Shown here one piece after another: positions 24,191 to 35,630 of a stretch of DNA of 64,000 nucleotides. Source of the DNA: Anniella stebbinsi (lineage: Eukaryota; Chordata; Lepidosauria; Squamata; Anniellidae); NCBI GenBank assembly GCA_029215795.1, contig JARDYH010000001.1:307735154-307799153 (forward strand). Direction: 5' to 3'. Both the position numbers and the translations under genes were made by a program. The first letter of the stretch is position 1. Each line of letters opens with the position of its first letter. A model generated the notes under the pieces. The model was not told where the DNA came from. It did no database searches and worked only from the letters and a program-made list of their open reading frames with translations.

Positions 24191-27100
24191 TGCCCCTTAC
24201 CAAGAAGTGAATTCCCAGTGTGATGTTTTTTATATGGCTTGCTTCCTTTATGTTAAATAAATGAACCCCCTTTGGAAAAGACATGTGTATGTATCATTGG
24301 AACTAATCTTTTAAGATGCACTTCTGTCAACATTAAAAGTTCCTTTCGACACTTGTATCTATGAAAATGCATAGCGTTACAAGTGTGTTAAGAGAGGGCA
24401 GTCATTAACAAGTTCCAAAAGGGTGTGTTTCCCCATTATTGCAATGGAATGAAGATTCTAAGCAGTTTTAAGGACAGAACTGGGGACCCCTACTTTACTC
24501 TGAATTATTTAAGCCAGTGTAAAAAAAATTTGATGTACATTATAGATGCACACAAAGATTCAGCAAGTCCAGCTTTCCCCTCCCCCACTTCTTAACCCCT
24601 AGTACTCTAATAGCTTAGAATCTGATATTAGAAAACCTTGTGACACAGACACATGCAGATTTGTACTGAAAATGTTACAGCCAGGACTTTATATACCGCT
24701 TGCAAAACAGAGAACTGGCTTTAACCCCCCTCATCCTGAAAAGCTTTTTTAACGGCACTAGACAGGATCACCTTTTATCAATATTGGAATTATTCAGGGG
24801 AAGCTGGGAAATGTATGATCAAGCAAGGATGCAGATCCAATTCCAGCACAGCACAGTGGTAGCGAAGATGGAGAAGACTGGAATCAGAGCCAGCATAGAA
24901 ATTTGTGATGTATTTAGTAATGTCTCATCCTACAAAGCCTGGCCTCTTGCCATGGGGAGGGACCTGTCTTCTCAGGGCTATTCTTGGCCAATTCCTTGAA
25001 TGTTCAGATTTCAGTTTTAGAAAAAGTATGCTTTTTACTTAATGTGATATAAATCTGTTTCCACCTCCTAGTGTTGCAAAGGCACTGAAGTAATTGATAT
25101 GCTCTTGGCATGTATGTTTACATTTAATTACTTTTAAATTTTATTTAATAAAATGTATTTAATAAGTTAAATGGATAAACCAGCCAAGATAAACCCATTT
25201 CAGTCCAACTGATTTCTGTGTAAACAAGTATATACTCATTCCCGTGAATTTAATGAAATTTAAAGGTGGTTAACTCGGACTGGGTTTTGGCCTAAGTAGC
25301 TTTAAACTTATTAGGCCACAATCCTAGGCTCATGTTATGAGTAAACATGCATAAGATTGCCCCTCTAGACTATCTGTATTTAGAGGTTTGCTGTTGGATG
25401 TTGTGTCATGATGTCCTCCCTCCATAAAGATGCTGGCTATAGGCCAGGGTCCTGTCCTGCATTGCTGGACTGGAAAACATTCAACACATTTAGTCCCATA
25501 AAAGAAATAGGCATCAAAGTTAGGACACTACAGCCCATTCCCCTAATCTTCCCAAAATGCCTGAATTACAAGAAAATCCCTCCTAAGGAGCTACTTGGCT
25601 TCAACAGCAGAACCCCATCATTGCAACAGAACCTGCTATAAATCCTCCTGCTCTAGGGATAAAATTTCACTCCAAAACATAGCATTAAGTTGTTTTCATC
25701 ATCCTCTCTCTCTCTTTCTTTCTCTCATTGGGTTAGCTTGTGCTTTCCTGCTCTGATTCCTCAAATACTCCTGTCAGTGCAACAGATCAGGCAGATGAGA
25801 GATCAGTGATGTTATAATAAAAAACAGGGAAAGGAAGACATCCACAAAAGCAGCAGCTGTTCACATTTCAGCAGATGACACATTGATCTGAAACCCTGCA
25901 ATTTCACCTGACATTCATTTTAAATATTGAAGGGGGATTTTTCTCCTTTTTCTCTCCCCCAATGTTACTTTGATTTTTTAAAATATCACAGGAAGTTTTC
26001 TTGCAAAAAATAAATTAAAACTATGTCAAATGTTTCAGAGTGGGGTCATTTTAAAGAGAACAACATGTACAAAGACTACTGGGGCTTTGGCTCTAGAATT
26101 CAACATGCTAAGTATGGCTCCAAAGAACAGCCACCCACAATTCAGCACCATGGACAGAGGGTCAACGCCTACACAGCAGAGAAACGTGTTAATGTGGGGT
26201 GCCCAAGAACCACCGCTTTGAATCATTGCTCTGCTTATAATAAAAGCACCCGTTGAAGTGTGAATGGAGTAAGTGAAAGTACAGAAACGTGAACATTCTC
26301 AGCCACTGAAGTGGAGTAATGTAGTCTCAGTAATGTCATTTTCTATGCCAAATGTATCTCATATTAAAACCAGTTGATGAGATGTAGCCCATTGAGCCAT
26401 AAGTCTTCCAAAGGACACTGTCTTTCCAGATCTCTCATTCATTTAGCAGACAGATCAGTGGCCTCTTTCCACCCCTCCAGGTCTAAATAATTTGATTTGA
26501 GAGTGGCATGCCCAGCAGCCAGTTTAATATTCTGCATCCGAATTGGGCTGGTTACTTCTCCTCCCTCCTGCAGAACCCAGGCTCTCTTTCATAATAAAAC
26601 CAGGGGAGTCAAAACTGGATTGTGAAGGGAGTTAATAAGAATGATGGGTAATATTCAATAAACTTTTGCAGGAAACATGTTATTCCATTAAACAACAACA
26701 AAAAAGGCCCCTCCAGCAGCAACATGCAGTTTCTCAATTGTTTCTTTGCCCCTTGGGTTAGCCCTCCTCCTGTGCTTGTGCTAAGGAGAAGATAAGTTTG
26801 TTGGTGAAAGGAAAGAAACTGAAAAGATGTTGGGAAAGAGACTTGAATTTTTCTAAGACATTTTGGTACCTGTGGCAGAAAATCCAAAGGTACACTCCCT
26901 CCCACTAATTAGGAAGGAACAGAATCTATCAGGATGTTCTGCTAAACAGCTCTTTTTGAAAACACAGGAAGATGCATAAAAATAACTGCTTAGGCAATGG
27001 GGCTGAGGCAACAGAACTTTCTGGTTGAAGGTTCCCTGAGGTCAATTGATCTCTACCTCCCACTTTGCTGACCTTAATGACACTCCAAACAAGCACCCCT

Positions 27101-27675
27101 AGACAACTGCCTCATTAGGCTTCCAAGTCAGACAGTGAAAATCCAAACACAGGTCTGAGCCCTGCAGCCTCTCCTTTGAGAAATGGAGCATATTTTGTGG
27201 ATGGAATTCCTTGTTAAGATGCTGTCAGTATCTCGAGATCCCAGAATCAAAAGGGCTCCCCAGGCAGAACTTGCTGTGTCAGCTGTGGCCTCACTTGGAA
27301 TTTCCTGCCCTGAGAGATTAAGATGCTTCTGAGTCAGAGCAGCAAAGATAATACCATATTGTAATTGAGGCCATTTTCACTCCTGTCACTTTGTCAACAT
27401 TGGACATTTCAAATACATCATTCTGTCTCTGGGAAAGGTCAGGCACCAAATCTGCTTGCTGCAGCTCCAATTGTGCTTCGCTCCACCTACCTGGGACAAA
27501 TTCATATGCCCTGGACACAGTGGGCAGACCACAGAATCATTTTGTTTGTTCTTCTCACCACAGGCAAGTGCCACACATTGCTCAAGCAGCATCCAGGAAG
27601 GGTGTATGTGTCCTTCTCCAAGAGAAAGTGAGACACAAGCAGGTGTAGGGATCTACAGGTAAGTAAACTCAATAC
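24191..27675. other. No gene; one dispersed repeat
   Basis: A degraded 'GGGACTTACTTCTGAGTA'-type repeat is at about 25200-25365 ('CCACAATCCTAGGCTCATG'). A TCTC/TTTC patch is near 25706-25730. Frames here have no family features. Confidence 0.45.
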
Positions 27676-28275
27676 ACGTTCATAATGCAGCAGCCAGACT
27701 AATAACCCAGACCAAGAGGTTCAAACATATAAAACCGACTCTGGCCTGCTTGCATTGGCTGCCTGTATGTTTCTGAGCCCAATTCAAGGTGCTGGTTTTA
27801 ACCTATAAAGCCTTACACGGTTTGGGACCACAATACCTGACGGAATGCCTTTCCCTACATGAACTACCCATACACTACGCTCAACATCTAAGGTCCTCCT
27901 CCGAGTGTCTACTCCGAGGGAAGCTCAGAGGATGGCAACAAGGGAGAGGGCCTTCTCAGTGGTGGCCCCCCCAATTATGGAATGATCTCCCTGACGAGGC
28001 TCGCCTGGCGCCAACATTGTTATCTTTACAGTGCCAGGTCAAGACTTTCCTCTTCTCCCAGGCATTTAACAGCATATACTGAGTTTTTAATTGACCTCAG
28101 AACTATATTTAGGCCTGGCTGAGAGTTCGCAGCTGTTTTAAATGTATACTATTTTTATATGTTCTCTGTTTTTATGTTTGTATGGTTTTAAATTTTGTAT
28201 ATCGATTTTTAATGTCCAAAATTTTAAATTTTTGTAAACCGCCCAGAGAGCTTCAGCTATGGGGCAGAATATAAA
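27676..28275 (+). repeat. L2-clade LINE 3' end, 5'-truncated
   Basis: Coding remnant 'KVLVLTYKALHGLGPQYL' (27789 onward in frame), then 'GRGPSQWWPPQLWNDLPDEA' after an internal frame change, and 'VKTFLFSQAF' near the stop. The 3' UTR ends 'GTAAACCGCCCAGAGAGCTT'. This subfamily is the same as the longer copy at 31531-33475, in the opposite orientation. Confidence 0.9.
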
Positions 28276-28335
28276 TGTAATTTAATAATAATAATAATAA
28301 TAATAACAACAACAACAACAACAACAACAACAATA
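28276..28335. repeat. (TAA)n(ACA)n microsatellite
   Basis: TAA units followed by ACA units at the 3' end of the L2 copy. Confidence 0.9.
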
Positions 28336-28811
28336 ACAATGTATATTGCTTGTGAGATGGTGGTATGGAGTTGGCATGAGCATAGATCAGAAGGACTAAA
28401 GGTCTACAAATAAAGGCCTGCAGAAACACAGGAATAGTGAGCTTAGGTTAGGCTACATGCAGAGTGGTCTGAAAAGATACAAAAGAGGAAGTCATGGAAG
28501 TACAGAGAAAGGGGACAAAAGTGCAAGAATATATCAAATGATGAGGAAGTTGTTGTTTTCAGTAAAACATACAATGATTACTAGGAGTGGGGCAGGGTAA
28601 CCAATTGACCTGGGGGAGGACAAGAAGAGCCACAAAAGTTATAGGGACTGTGATGTTCTACTGTTTGTGGTTGTAAATATATTGCAAAGTTTATTATTTG
28701 TGATGTGCATTTTTTTATATCTTTTAAAAGGGTTAAGAACAAAAACTGGTAAAGTAAATAACTAGGCCGAAATGTACTTACTGTTTGTGGTTATAGGTCT
28801 TGGTAAGTATA
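28336..28811. other. No gene; possible start of an LTR-like unit
   Basis: A repeated phrase 'TACTGTTTGTGGTTRTA' occurs near 28659 and 28779. I looked for LTR signals (see rejected items) and could not establish them. Confidence 0.4.
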
Positions 28812-28922
28812 GAGTGATTGGCTGGTTGGTTGGAGCGCCTGGATTGGCTGGCTGTGTGCCCGAATGGAAGGTGAGTGTTGATTGGCTGGTTGGTTGGAGT
28901 GCCTGGATTAGCTGGCTGTGTA
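28812..28922. repeat. Two-unit tandem repeat
   Basis: 'GATTGGCTGGTTGGTTGGAG' with 'GCCTGGATT' and 'GCTGGCTGTG' occurs twice, about 62 bp apart (near 28816 and 28879), with few differences. Confidence 0.85.
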
Positions 28923-29022
28923 AGAGTGGGAGGAGCTAGAGAGCGAGTGTAGTGTATATATGTGTCTGACAGAGAGAGCAAATGAGTTGATTGGGGGGAG
29001 ATTTGAGAGAATTTAGAGTATT

Positions 29023-29023
<1 letters not shown>

Positions 29024-29071
<48 letters not shown>
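29024..29071. repeat. (GA)n microsatellite
   Basis: A run of about 23 GA units. Confidence 0.95.
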
Positions 29072-29073
<2 letters not shown>

Positions 29074-29098
29074 TGAAGCAGGATTATTAGATGAGAAG

Positions 29099-30373
29099 TA
29101 GGGGTGTGCACGGACCCCCCGGATCGGATCGGGACCCAGATCGGGACCTCCAATTTTGTCACGGATCGGATCGGACAAAATCGGAGGCCCCCCGGACCGG
29201 ATCGAGTCCGATCCCGATCCAAAAATCGGAAATTTTTGGATCGGCCGCCATTTTCCCCCCCATAGACTTGCATTGCAATGCAAGTCTATGAAGAAAAAAT
29301 GGCAGCGGGGGGGGCCTAACTCCCTCCCCCCCGGGGCCGTCCGCTGTGGACGGCCCCAGCAGGTAAGCCCCCTCCCCCGCGCTCCCTACCCCCCCTGGGG
29401 CCGTCCGCTTCCATCCGCTGGCAGCCACGGGCGCCCGCGGATAGAAGCGGACGGCTCCGGGGGGGGGGGTAAGCCCCCTTCCCCGCCACTGCTTACCTTT
29501 TAGGGACGCTCGCTCCCATCCGGCGCCGGCGGCTACCGCCAATGGGCTTTGCGGCTTGCTCTAGATTAGCGCGCCGGGTGATGACATCACCCGGCGCGCC
29601 ACCCTGGAGCAGGCCGCGGAGCCCGCTGGTAGTAGCCGCTGGCGCCGGACAGGCGTCCCTAAAAGGTAAGCGCCCCCCTCCTCCCCTCCGCGTGCCCCCT
29701 CCTCACCTTTCCGGGACGTTCGCTCCCGTCCGGCGCCGGCAGCTACTGCCAGCGGGCCTTGCGGCTTGCTCTAGAGTAGCACGCCGGGTGATCACCCGGC
29801 GCGCCACCCTTGAGCAGGCCGCGGAGCCCGCTGGTAGTAGCCGCCGGCGCCGGACGGGAGCGGACGGCCCGGAAAGGTAAGGGCCCCCCTCCTCCCCTCC
29901 ACGCGCCCCCTCCTCCCCTCCGCACGCCCCCTGCTTACCTTTCTGTGCTGTCCGCTCCCGTCCGGCGCCGGCAGCTACTACCAGCGGGCTCCGCGGCCTG
30001 CTCTAGAGTAGCGCACCGGGTGATGTCATCACCCGGCGCGCCACCCTGGAGCAGGCCGCGGAGCCCGCTAGTAGTAGCCGCTGGCGCTGGACGGGAGTGG
30101 ACGTCCCTCAAAGGTAAGCGCCCCCCTCCTCCCCTCCGCCCCCCCCCCGCTGTCCACTTTCATTGGCGGGTGCCCGCTGGCACCCACCAATGGAAGCGGC
30201 GGCGGGCGCCAGTAGGTGCCTGCCGATCCGCTGAACCGGTTCGGAGCCTTTTCGGATCGGTTCGGACTGGATCGGCCGATCCAGCTGTTGGATCGGAAAT
30301 CGGATAATTTATCCGATTTCCCACTGGACCGGACTCAGATCGTGGATCGGGTCCGATCCAGTGCACATCCCTA
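29099..30373. mobile_element. GC-rich palindromic hAT-like element, copy 1 (1,275 bp)
   Basis: Termini TAGGGGTGTGCAC and GTGCACATCCCTA are inverted. Subterminal arms are rich in GGATCGG/CCGATCC. A perfect 30-bp palindrome (half: CATAGACTTGCATTG) is at 29261-29290. A second palindrome, around 'GTCCGCTTCCATCCGCTGG', lies at about 29400-29465. Three palindromic cassettes follow, centred near 29585, 29790 and 30030, each with CGGGTGATG..CATCACCCGG or a shorter form at the centre and 'CGTCCGGCGCCGGC' arms. Cassettes are separated by AAGGTAAG and CTTACCTTT edges. There is no transposase. No 8-bp target duplication is visible at this copy. Confidence 0.85.
29261..29290. repeat. Perfect 30-bp palindrome
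   Basis: CATAGACTTGCATTG followed directly by its inverse complement. It is conserved at 56407-56436 in the second copy of the element. Confidence 0.95.
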
Positions 30374-30740
30374 ATTTTAGAGCATAAATTAAATAAGGAA
30401 CAGTTTGTTAAAATATAAGCGTTCTGACTGAAACCAATAAGCATTGAAACCTTGTAACCGATACACAATTGATCTGAAGTAACCATTAAGCTTGTTGACA
30501 CACAATTTCTTATTAATAAATTCTTGTTAATTCCATCTCCTGGTGTGGTCTGTGGGTGTACCTGAGAAGGTACTGGAGGCAGCGGAACAAAGAAGTTATC
30601 TGGAGGCCAGGTTGCTGGGCTGTGGTGCTGTGGGGCCTAAATAGTAAAGGCGAGACAGGGGCAGCAGCAGCAAGTGGTCGAGGATAACCTCACAGTGGCC
30701 TCTCAGTGATTGAAATGGAGAACATAACCAATGGGTTATT
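30374..30740. other. No gene seen
   Basis: AT-rich then unassigned sequence; contains an AATAAATTCTTG stretch near 30514 but no established transcript feature. Confidence 0.4.
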
Positions 30741-30830
30741 GGAGGGGCCATGGCTCAGTGGTAGAGCTCAGTGGTAGAGCCCATTCCTACCTGAAACCCT
30801 GGAGAGCAGCTACCAGTTATAAAGCTAGCA
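30741..30830 (+). repeat. Degenerate tRNA-derived SINE head
   Basis: 'GGGGCCATGGCTCAGTGG' followed by TAGAGC resembles the 5' half of a tRNA with an A box. The 13-bp word CTCAGTGGTAGAG is tandemly repeated exactly (30754-30779), which destroys the D-arm spacing. The B box is degenerate ('CTGAAACCCTGG'). It is not a functional tRNA gene. Confidence 0.6.
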
Positions 30831-31130
30831 GATAGCTGTAATGGGTAAAGAACGAAAGCTGTGTTTTTGCAAGCTTGTATGTCAGAGTTTCATCTCATGT
30901 TCTACAATAAAAAGCAATTCACAGAACAAAACTTGCCTCTGAGGCAAAATTTCTGGACTCATTTGGGGCAGGGTTTGTGTATGTGTTTCTGATCTTGACC
31001 ACAGTGACATGGCTAAAATAAATTCCTACACAGGAGCCAAAGTAGATGAGACAATAGCAGCAACATTTGTCATTCATGGGTCTAAGAGAATCCTTCCCCA
31101 ACCTGGGGCTGTCCAGATGTGTTGCACTGT

Positions 31131-31493
31131 AGGAATGTAAGAAGAGTCCTGATGGATCACACCAAAGGCCTATCTAGTCCAGTATTCTGTTCCAACAGTG
31201 GCCAAGCTGATGTCCGTGGGAAGCCCACAACCAGGGCATGAATGCAACAGCACCCTCCAGCTCACGTTCCCAGCATCTGGCATATAGAAGCATACTGCCC
31301 CTGACACTGGAGACATCCATCCCCATCCTCCATGAATTTTTATAATCCCCTTTCAAAGCCATCCAAGTTGGTGACCCTCACCTTCACTACATCTTGTGGT
31401 AACAAATTCCATAGCTGATCTATGTGCTGTATGCAGAAGTACTTGCATTTATCTGTCACCATTCAGCTTCATGGGATGAGCACAGGTTCTAGT
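31131..31493 (-). repeat. Common squamate repeat, left part (continues at 33476)
   Basis: Reads 'GTAAGAAGAGTCCTGATGG', 'CTATCTAGTCCAGTATTCTG' and 'TAATCCCCTTTCAAAGCCAT'. A copy in the other orientation lies at 59440-59670. It is interrupted by an L2 insertion and resumes with 'CTCCCTATCCACTTTCTCC' near 33480. The family name is uncertain. Confidence 0.7.
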
Positions 31494-31495
31494 AC

Positions 31496-31530
<35 letters not shown>
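31494..31530. repeat. (TTA)n microsatellite at a LINE 3' end
   Basis: About 12 TTA/ATT units at the 3' end of the minus-strand L2. Confidence 0.95.
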
Positions 31531-31531
<1 letters not shown>

Positions 31532-33475
31532 TTGCACTTATATACCGCCCCATACCCGAAGCTCTCTGGGCGGTTTACAAAAATTAAAAAGATTGAGCAT
31601 TAAAAAGACAATATACAAAATTTAAAACCATAAACCTAAAGCAGCTGTCATTAAAACACTTTAAAACATTTTAACTATTAAGCCTGGCCATAATGTCAAT
31701 CAAACCTCAACTTGAGCTGTTAAAATGCCTGGGAGAAAAGAAAAGTTTTGACCTGGTGCCAAAAAGATAACAGTGTTGGTGCCAGGCGGGCCTCATCAGG
31801 GAGATCATTCCATAATTGAGGGGCCACCACAGAGAAGGCCCTCTCCCTTGTTGCTGTCCTCCGAGCTTCCCTCAGAGTAGGCACCCGGAGGAGGACCTTT
31901 GATGTTGAGTGTAGTGAATGGGTAGGTTCATGTCGGGAAAGACGTTCCATCAGGTATTGTGGTCCCAAACCGTGTAAGGCTTTATAGATTAAAACCAGCA
32001 CCTTGAATCGGGCTCGGAAACCTACAGGCAGCCAATGCAAGCGGGCCAGAATCAGTCTTATATGTTCGAACCTTCTGGTCCCTGTTACCAATCTGGCCGC
32101 TGCATTCTGCACAAGCTGCAGCTTCTGAACCGTCTTCAAAGGCAGCCCCATGTAGAGTGCATTGCAGTAATCTAACTTGAAGGTTACCAGAGCATAGACA
32201 ACTGAAGCCAGGTTATCCCTGTCCAGATAGGGGCGTAGCTGGGCCACCAGCCAAAGTTGGTAGAAGGCACTCCGTGCCACCAAGGCTACCTGAGCCTCAA
32301 GTGACAGAGATGGTTCTAGGAGAACCCCCAAGCTACGAACCTGCTCTTTCAGGGGGAGTGCAACCCCATCCAGAACAGGTTGGACACCCTCCATCTGGTC
32401 AGAGGAACCCCCCACCAACAACATCTCAGTCTTGTCTGGATTAAGTTTCAGTTTGTTAGCTCTCATCCAATCCATTGTCGCAGCCAAGCACTGGTTCAAC
32501 ACATCCACAGCCTCACCTGATGAAGATGAAAAGGAGAAATAGAGCTGCATGTCATCCGTGTACTGATGACAACGCACTCCAAAACTCTAGATGACCGCAC
32601 CCAACGGTTTCATGTAGATGTTGAACAGCATGGGGGACAAAACTAACCCCTGCAGAACCCCACACTGGAGAATCCATGGGGCCGAGCAATGTCTCCCCAG
32701 CACCACCTTCTGGAGCCGACCTGTCAAGTAGGAGCGGAACCACTGCAATGCAGTGCCTCCCACTCCCAACTCAGCCAGTCGTGCCAGAAGGATACCATGG
32801 TCGATGGTATCGAAAGCCACTGAGAGGTCAAGGAGAATCAACAGAGTCACACTCCCCCTGTCCCTCTCCCGACATAGGTCATCATACAGAGTGACCAAGG
32901 CTGTTTCCATGCCAAAACCAGGCCTGAAACTCGACTGAAATGGATCCAGATAATCAGTCTCATCCAAGAGTGTCTGGAGCTGGCCAGCAACCACCCGCTC
33001 AAGGACCTTGCCCAGGAATGGAACATTTGCCACTGGACTAAAGTCATTAAGATTTTCTGGGTCCAGGGAAACTTTCTTCAGGAGTGGTCTCACTACTGCC
33101 TCTTTCAGGAGATCTGGGACCACTCCCTCTCGTAGAGAGGCATTAATCACTTCCCTGGCCCAGCCAGCTGTTCCATCCCTGCTAGCTTTTTTAAGGATCC
33201 AATACAGAGGTGGTTGCACGAACCTGTCCAAGCACCTTGTCCACGTCCTCGAGCTGTACCAACTGAAACTCATCCAAGAAAACAGGACAAACCTGTGCTC
33301 TGGATACCTCACTAGATTCACCTGCTATAACACTGGAGTCTAAGTCCTGGCGGATGCCAAAGATTTTATCCTGGAAGTGCCTAGCAAATATATTACAGCG
33401 GGCCTCAGATGGTTCTATCATGCTCTTGGGGCCAGCATGTAGAAGCCCCCGGACAACTATGATAGAGGAAGAATA
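31531..33475 (-). mobile_element. L2-clade LINE, 5'-truncated, nearly open RT
   Basis: On the minus strand one frame runs from 33321 to 31720 with a single in-frame TAG (32589-32587). Signatures in order: 'RPLLKKVSLDPENLNDFSPV', 'LVTLYDDL', 'LILLDLSVAFDTIDH' (first catalytic Asp), 'GVLQGLVLSPMLFNIYMKPL', 'HQYTDD' (catalytic YxDD, just after the stop), 'MRANKLKLNPDKTEMLLV', then 'LARLHWLPVGFRARFKVLVL' and 'WNDLPDEARLAPTLLSFW'. A frame change near 33.2-33.3 kb joins an upstream piece (33191-33505) containing 'FARHFQDKI'. The endonuclease is absent. The 3' UTR ends 'TATATACCGCCCCATACCCG'. The good state of the frame suggests a fairly young copy. Confidence 0.93.
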
Positions 33476-33665
33476 ATGTCTCCCTATCCACTTTCTCCAC
33501 TCCATGCATAATTCTATACTCTTATATTGTCTCCTCCTACTTGCCTTTTCCTAAGCTAAACATTTCCCCCCTAGGCCCTTAATGTTGGAACCATTCCTAA
33601 TAGGGGATATGCTCCAGTCCATGGATCATTTTAGTCACCCTTTTCTGTACCATGCTGGCTAGGGA
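33476..33665 (-). repeat. Common squamate repeat, right part
   Basis: 'CTCCCTATCCACTTTCTCC', 'ATGCATAATTCTATACTC' and 'CTTTTCTGTACCATGCTGG' continue the repeat that begins at 31131, displaced by the L2. Confidence 0.65.
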
Positions 33666-34267
33666 TAACAGGGGCCATAGTCTGACAAATCCGGAGAGCA
33701 CCAGGTGGGAAGGTTGGTCTAAGAGCATTATTCACATATAAAGTGAATAAGCCTTACACTAAAAGGGGTGCAAGGGTGAGGGAAGCCAAGCATTTCCCTT
33801 CCCTCCTCCCTGCTCCATTGCCCAGACACAATTCTCCCAGCATAGCTCTGGCATGGCTGAAAAACAGGAAACTGCCAGAGGTGAGTAAGGAACTAGAAAG
33901 CAGGAGCCAGGAGTTGAGCCAGGGAAACATGGTCAAGAGACTAAACTAGAGAGCTTGAGACAAGGGCTGCACAGAAACATCCACAGTCAAGAAGACCTTG
34001 TTCCTTATGCAAGGTCCCAGGCCAAACAGGAAGCCTTTTATAGCACTTCCTGTCCAAGAGGGCCCAAAGGCCAACCTGGGTGGGTGGAGCCAATGTTGAG
34101 CCTGAGAATACTTCACTGCCAGGGAGATGTTCCAAGCTGCAGTCCTCATAGTTCACCAGATGGGCAGCTGCACACCAAAGCAAAGGGTCCTGGTATAAAC
34201 CCTGATTTAAGCCCCAGGAGCTCCTCACAAAGAGGACTGAGCTCCCCTGACTTGTATGCCGCCTTTT
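33666..34267. other. No gene seen
   Basis: Frames up to 200 codons (33955-34557) run into a TC microsatellite and show no domain. Confidence 0.45.
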
Positions 34268-34271
34268 ATGT

Positions 34272-34320
<49 letters not shown>
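34268..34320. repeat. (TC)n microsatellite
   Basis: About 25 TC units. Confidence 0.95.
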
Positions 34321-34326
<6 letters not shown>

Positions 34327-34887
34327 AAACATGGCTTCCCCCTTTACATACAGTTCCTCCGCCCCTCATTCCATGCCTTTAGTTCATTGGCTCCAGCAGA
34401 GCTCTGGACATATGTACCAGGGGCAAATATGACCAATTCATCTGCTGGAACAGAGAATACAGATGAGTCTCTAGGCACTCAGGTGCATGCACAGAACATT
34501 GCATTATCTGGCAGGCTTGTGAAAAGAGGACCAGGCCACGCTGACTCATATTGTTAAGGCTGTTTCTCAGCACTGTTTGTATTCGTGGGATTAAAAAAAA
34601 CACCTTTGGGAGGAAAATAACGTTAAGAGGAAACTCTGTTCCTCTGCGGAGGACGGGCCCTATACATTTCAGTGCTGGGCTCGCAGCACTAAGTGTAATC
34701 CAGCAGTTCAGTCTTCTGTAGCTCACATATTACAGTTCTTAGATGACTGATTAACTCCATGCTTCCCCCATGTTTCCTCTCTATCCATATAGAACGCTGC
34801 AAGGCTGGTCCATCTTACAACAAGAGGCAAGAGAGGCAAAAGTCATGATTTTCTGTTCAGGCCTGCCTAACCAGTCCCAAAATGTCA
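34321..34887. other. No gene seen
   Basis: No recognisable repeat or coding signal. Confidence 0.45.
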
Positions 34888-35012
34888 AGCAGCCTTCCCC
34901 AACCTGGTGCCCTCTGGGTGCTTTGGACTGCAACTCCCAGCATTCCAGACCATTGGCCATACTGCCTGGGGTCAATGGAAGTTGAAGTCCAAAACAACTG
35001 GAGGGATTCAGA
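34888..35012. repeat. Palindromic 'ACTACAACTCCC' MITE
   Basis: 'AGCAGCCTTCCCCAACCTGG' to 'GACTGCAACTCCCAGCATTC', mirrored by 'GGAAGTTGAAGTCCAAAAC' and 'AACTGGAGGGATTC'. Nearly complete. Confidence 0.8.
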
Positions 35013-35100
35013 TTATTAGGGGGCACTGAATCTGCTCCAAAATCTGGAGTGGATTCAACTGCCTCACCAACATCGGAGCCACCAACCTCCACTGCAGCTA
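35013..35100. repeat. CAGTGG-type MITE fragment
   Basis: 'GGAGTGGATTCAACTGCCTC' and 'GGAGCCACCAACCTCCACTG' match the right half of 60878-61029. Confidence 0.6.
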
Positions 35101-35205
35101 CCTGCTACCGGAGTTCCTTTTTAACTAGCGATGCCAGCTATTAGACTTGGGCTTGTCTAGATGCAAAGCACATGCTCCATGCCTTGTTTCCCTTACCTTT
35201 AAAAA

Positions 35206-35622
35206 TAGGGTGACCATATTTGGGAAACCAAAAAAGAGGACACCCTGTGGAGGGGGGTGGGAAAGCGGCTCTCCAGGGCCTCTGGAAAGTTTATCATCCC
35301 CCCACCACACCCTTAAAGACCCCAACTGGAGCGGAGGAGGGGAAAACGTGTAATTCCTGCCCCCCGCTACTCCAACCGGGGTTTTTTCTATAATGTCCAG
35401 GAATGACAAACTTTCCTCTTTAAGGGCCTGATTGGAGCACTAGAGGGGAAATGATGCACCTCCAAAAAGCACATCATTCCCTCCCGCCACACTCATGGCG
35501 GCCTTAAAGGGGAAAGCGTGTCTTTCCAGGGCATTATAGAAAATGACAGAAAATCCCCCTGACACCCAGGATAGAACAAAAACCAGGACAAATCCAGGAA
35601 AATCCTGACAGTTGGTCACCCT
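35206..35622. mobile_element. hAT-like MITE, 417 bp, perfect 8-bp duplication
   Basis: Starts TAGGGTGACCATATTTGGG and ends TTGGTCACCCTA. Flanked by TTTAAAAA at 35198-35205 and 35623-35630. The interior alternates 'GAATGACAAACTTTCC' and 'AAAGCGTGTCTTTCC' type blocks and has no transposase. A related copy in reverse orientation is at 50807-51439. Confidence 0.92.
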
Positions 35623-35630
35623 ATTTAAAA

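Noticed and set aside
28936..29283. Serine/leucine-rich frames around 28936-29283 and 34200-34330
   Set aside because: Produced by GA/TC microsatellites.
29810..30307. Proline/arginine-rich frames within the palindromic elements (also 55127-55642)
   Set aside because: They follow the reiterated palindromic cassettes on both strands, so they reflect repeat structure and not coding.
28640..30600. Possible solo LTR interrupted by the hAT-like element
   Set aside because: A TG start near 28649 and an AATAAA-like site near 30514 were considered, but no CA end, primer-binding site, polypurine tract or target duplication could be fixed.
30741..30815. tRNA gene
   Set aside because: A box sequence is duplicated and the B box and acceptor stem pairing are missing; it is a SINE relic.
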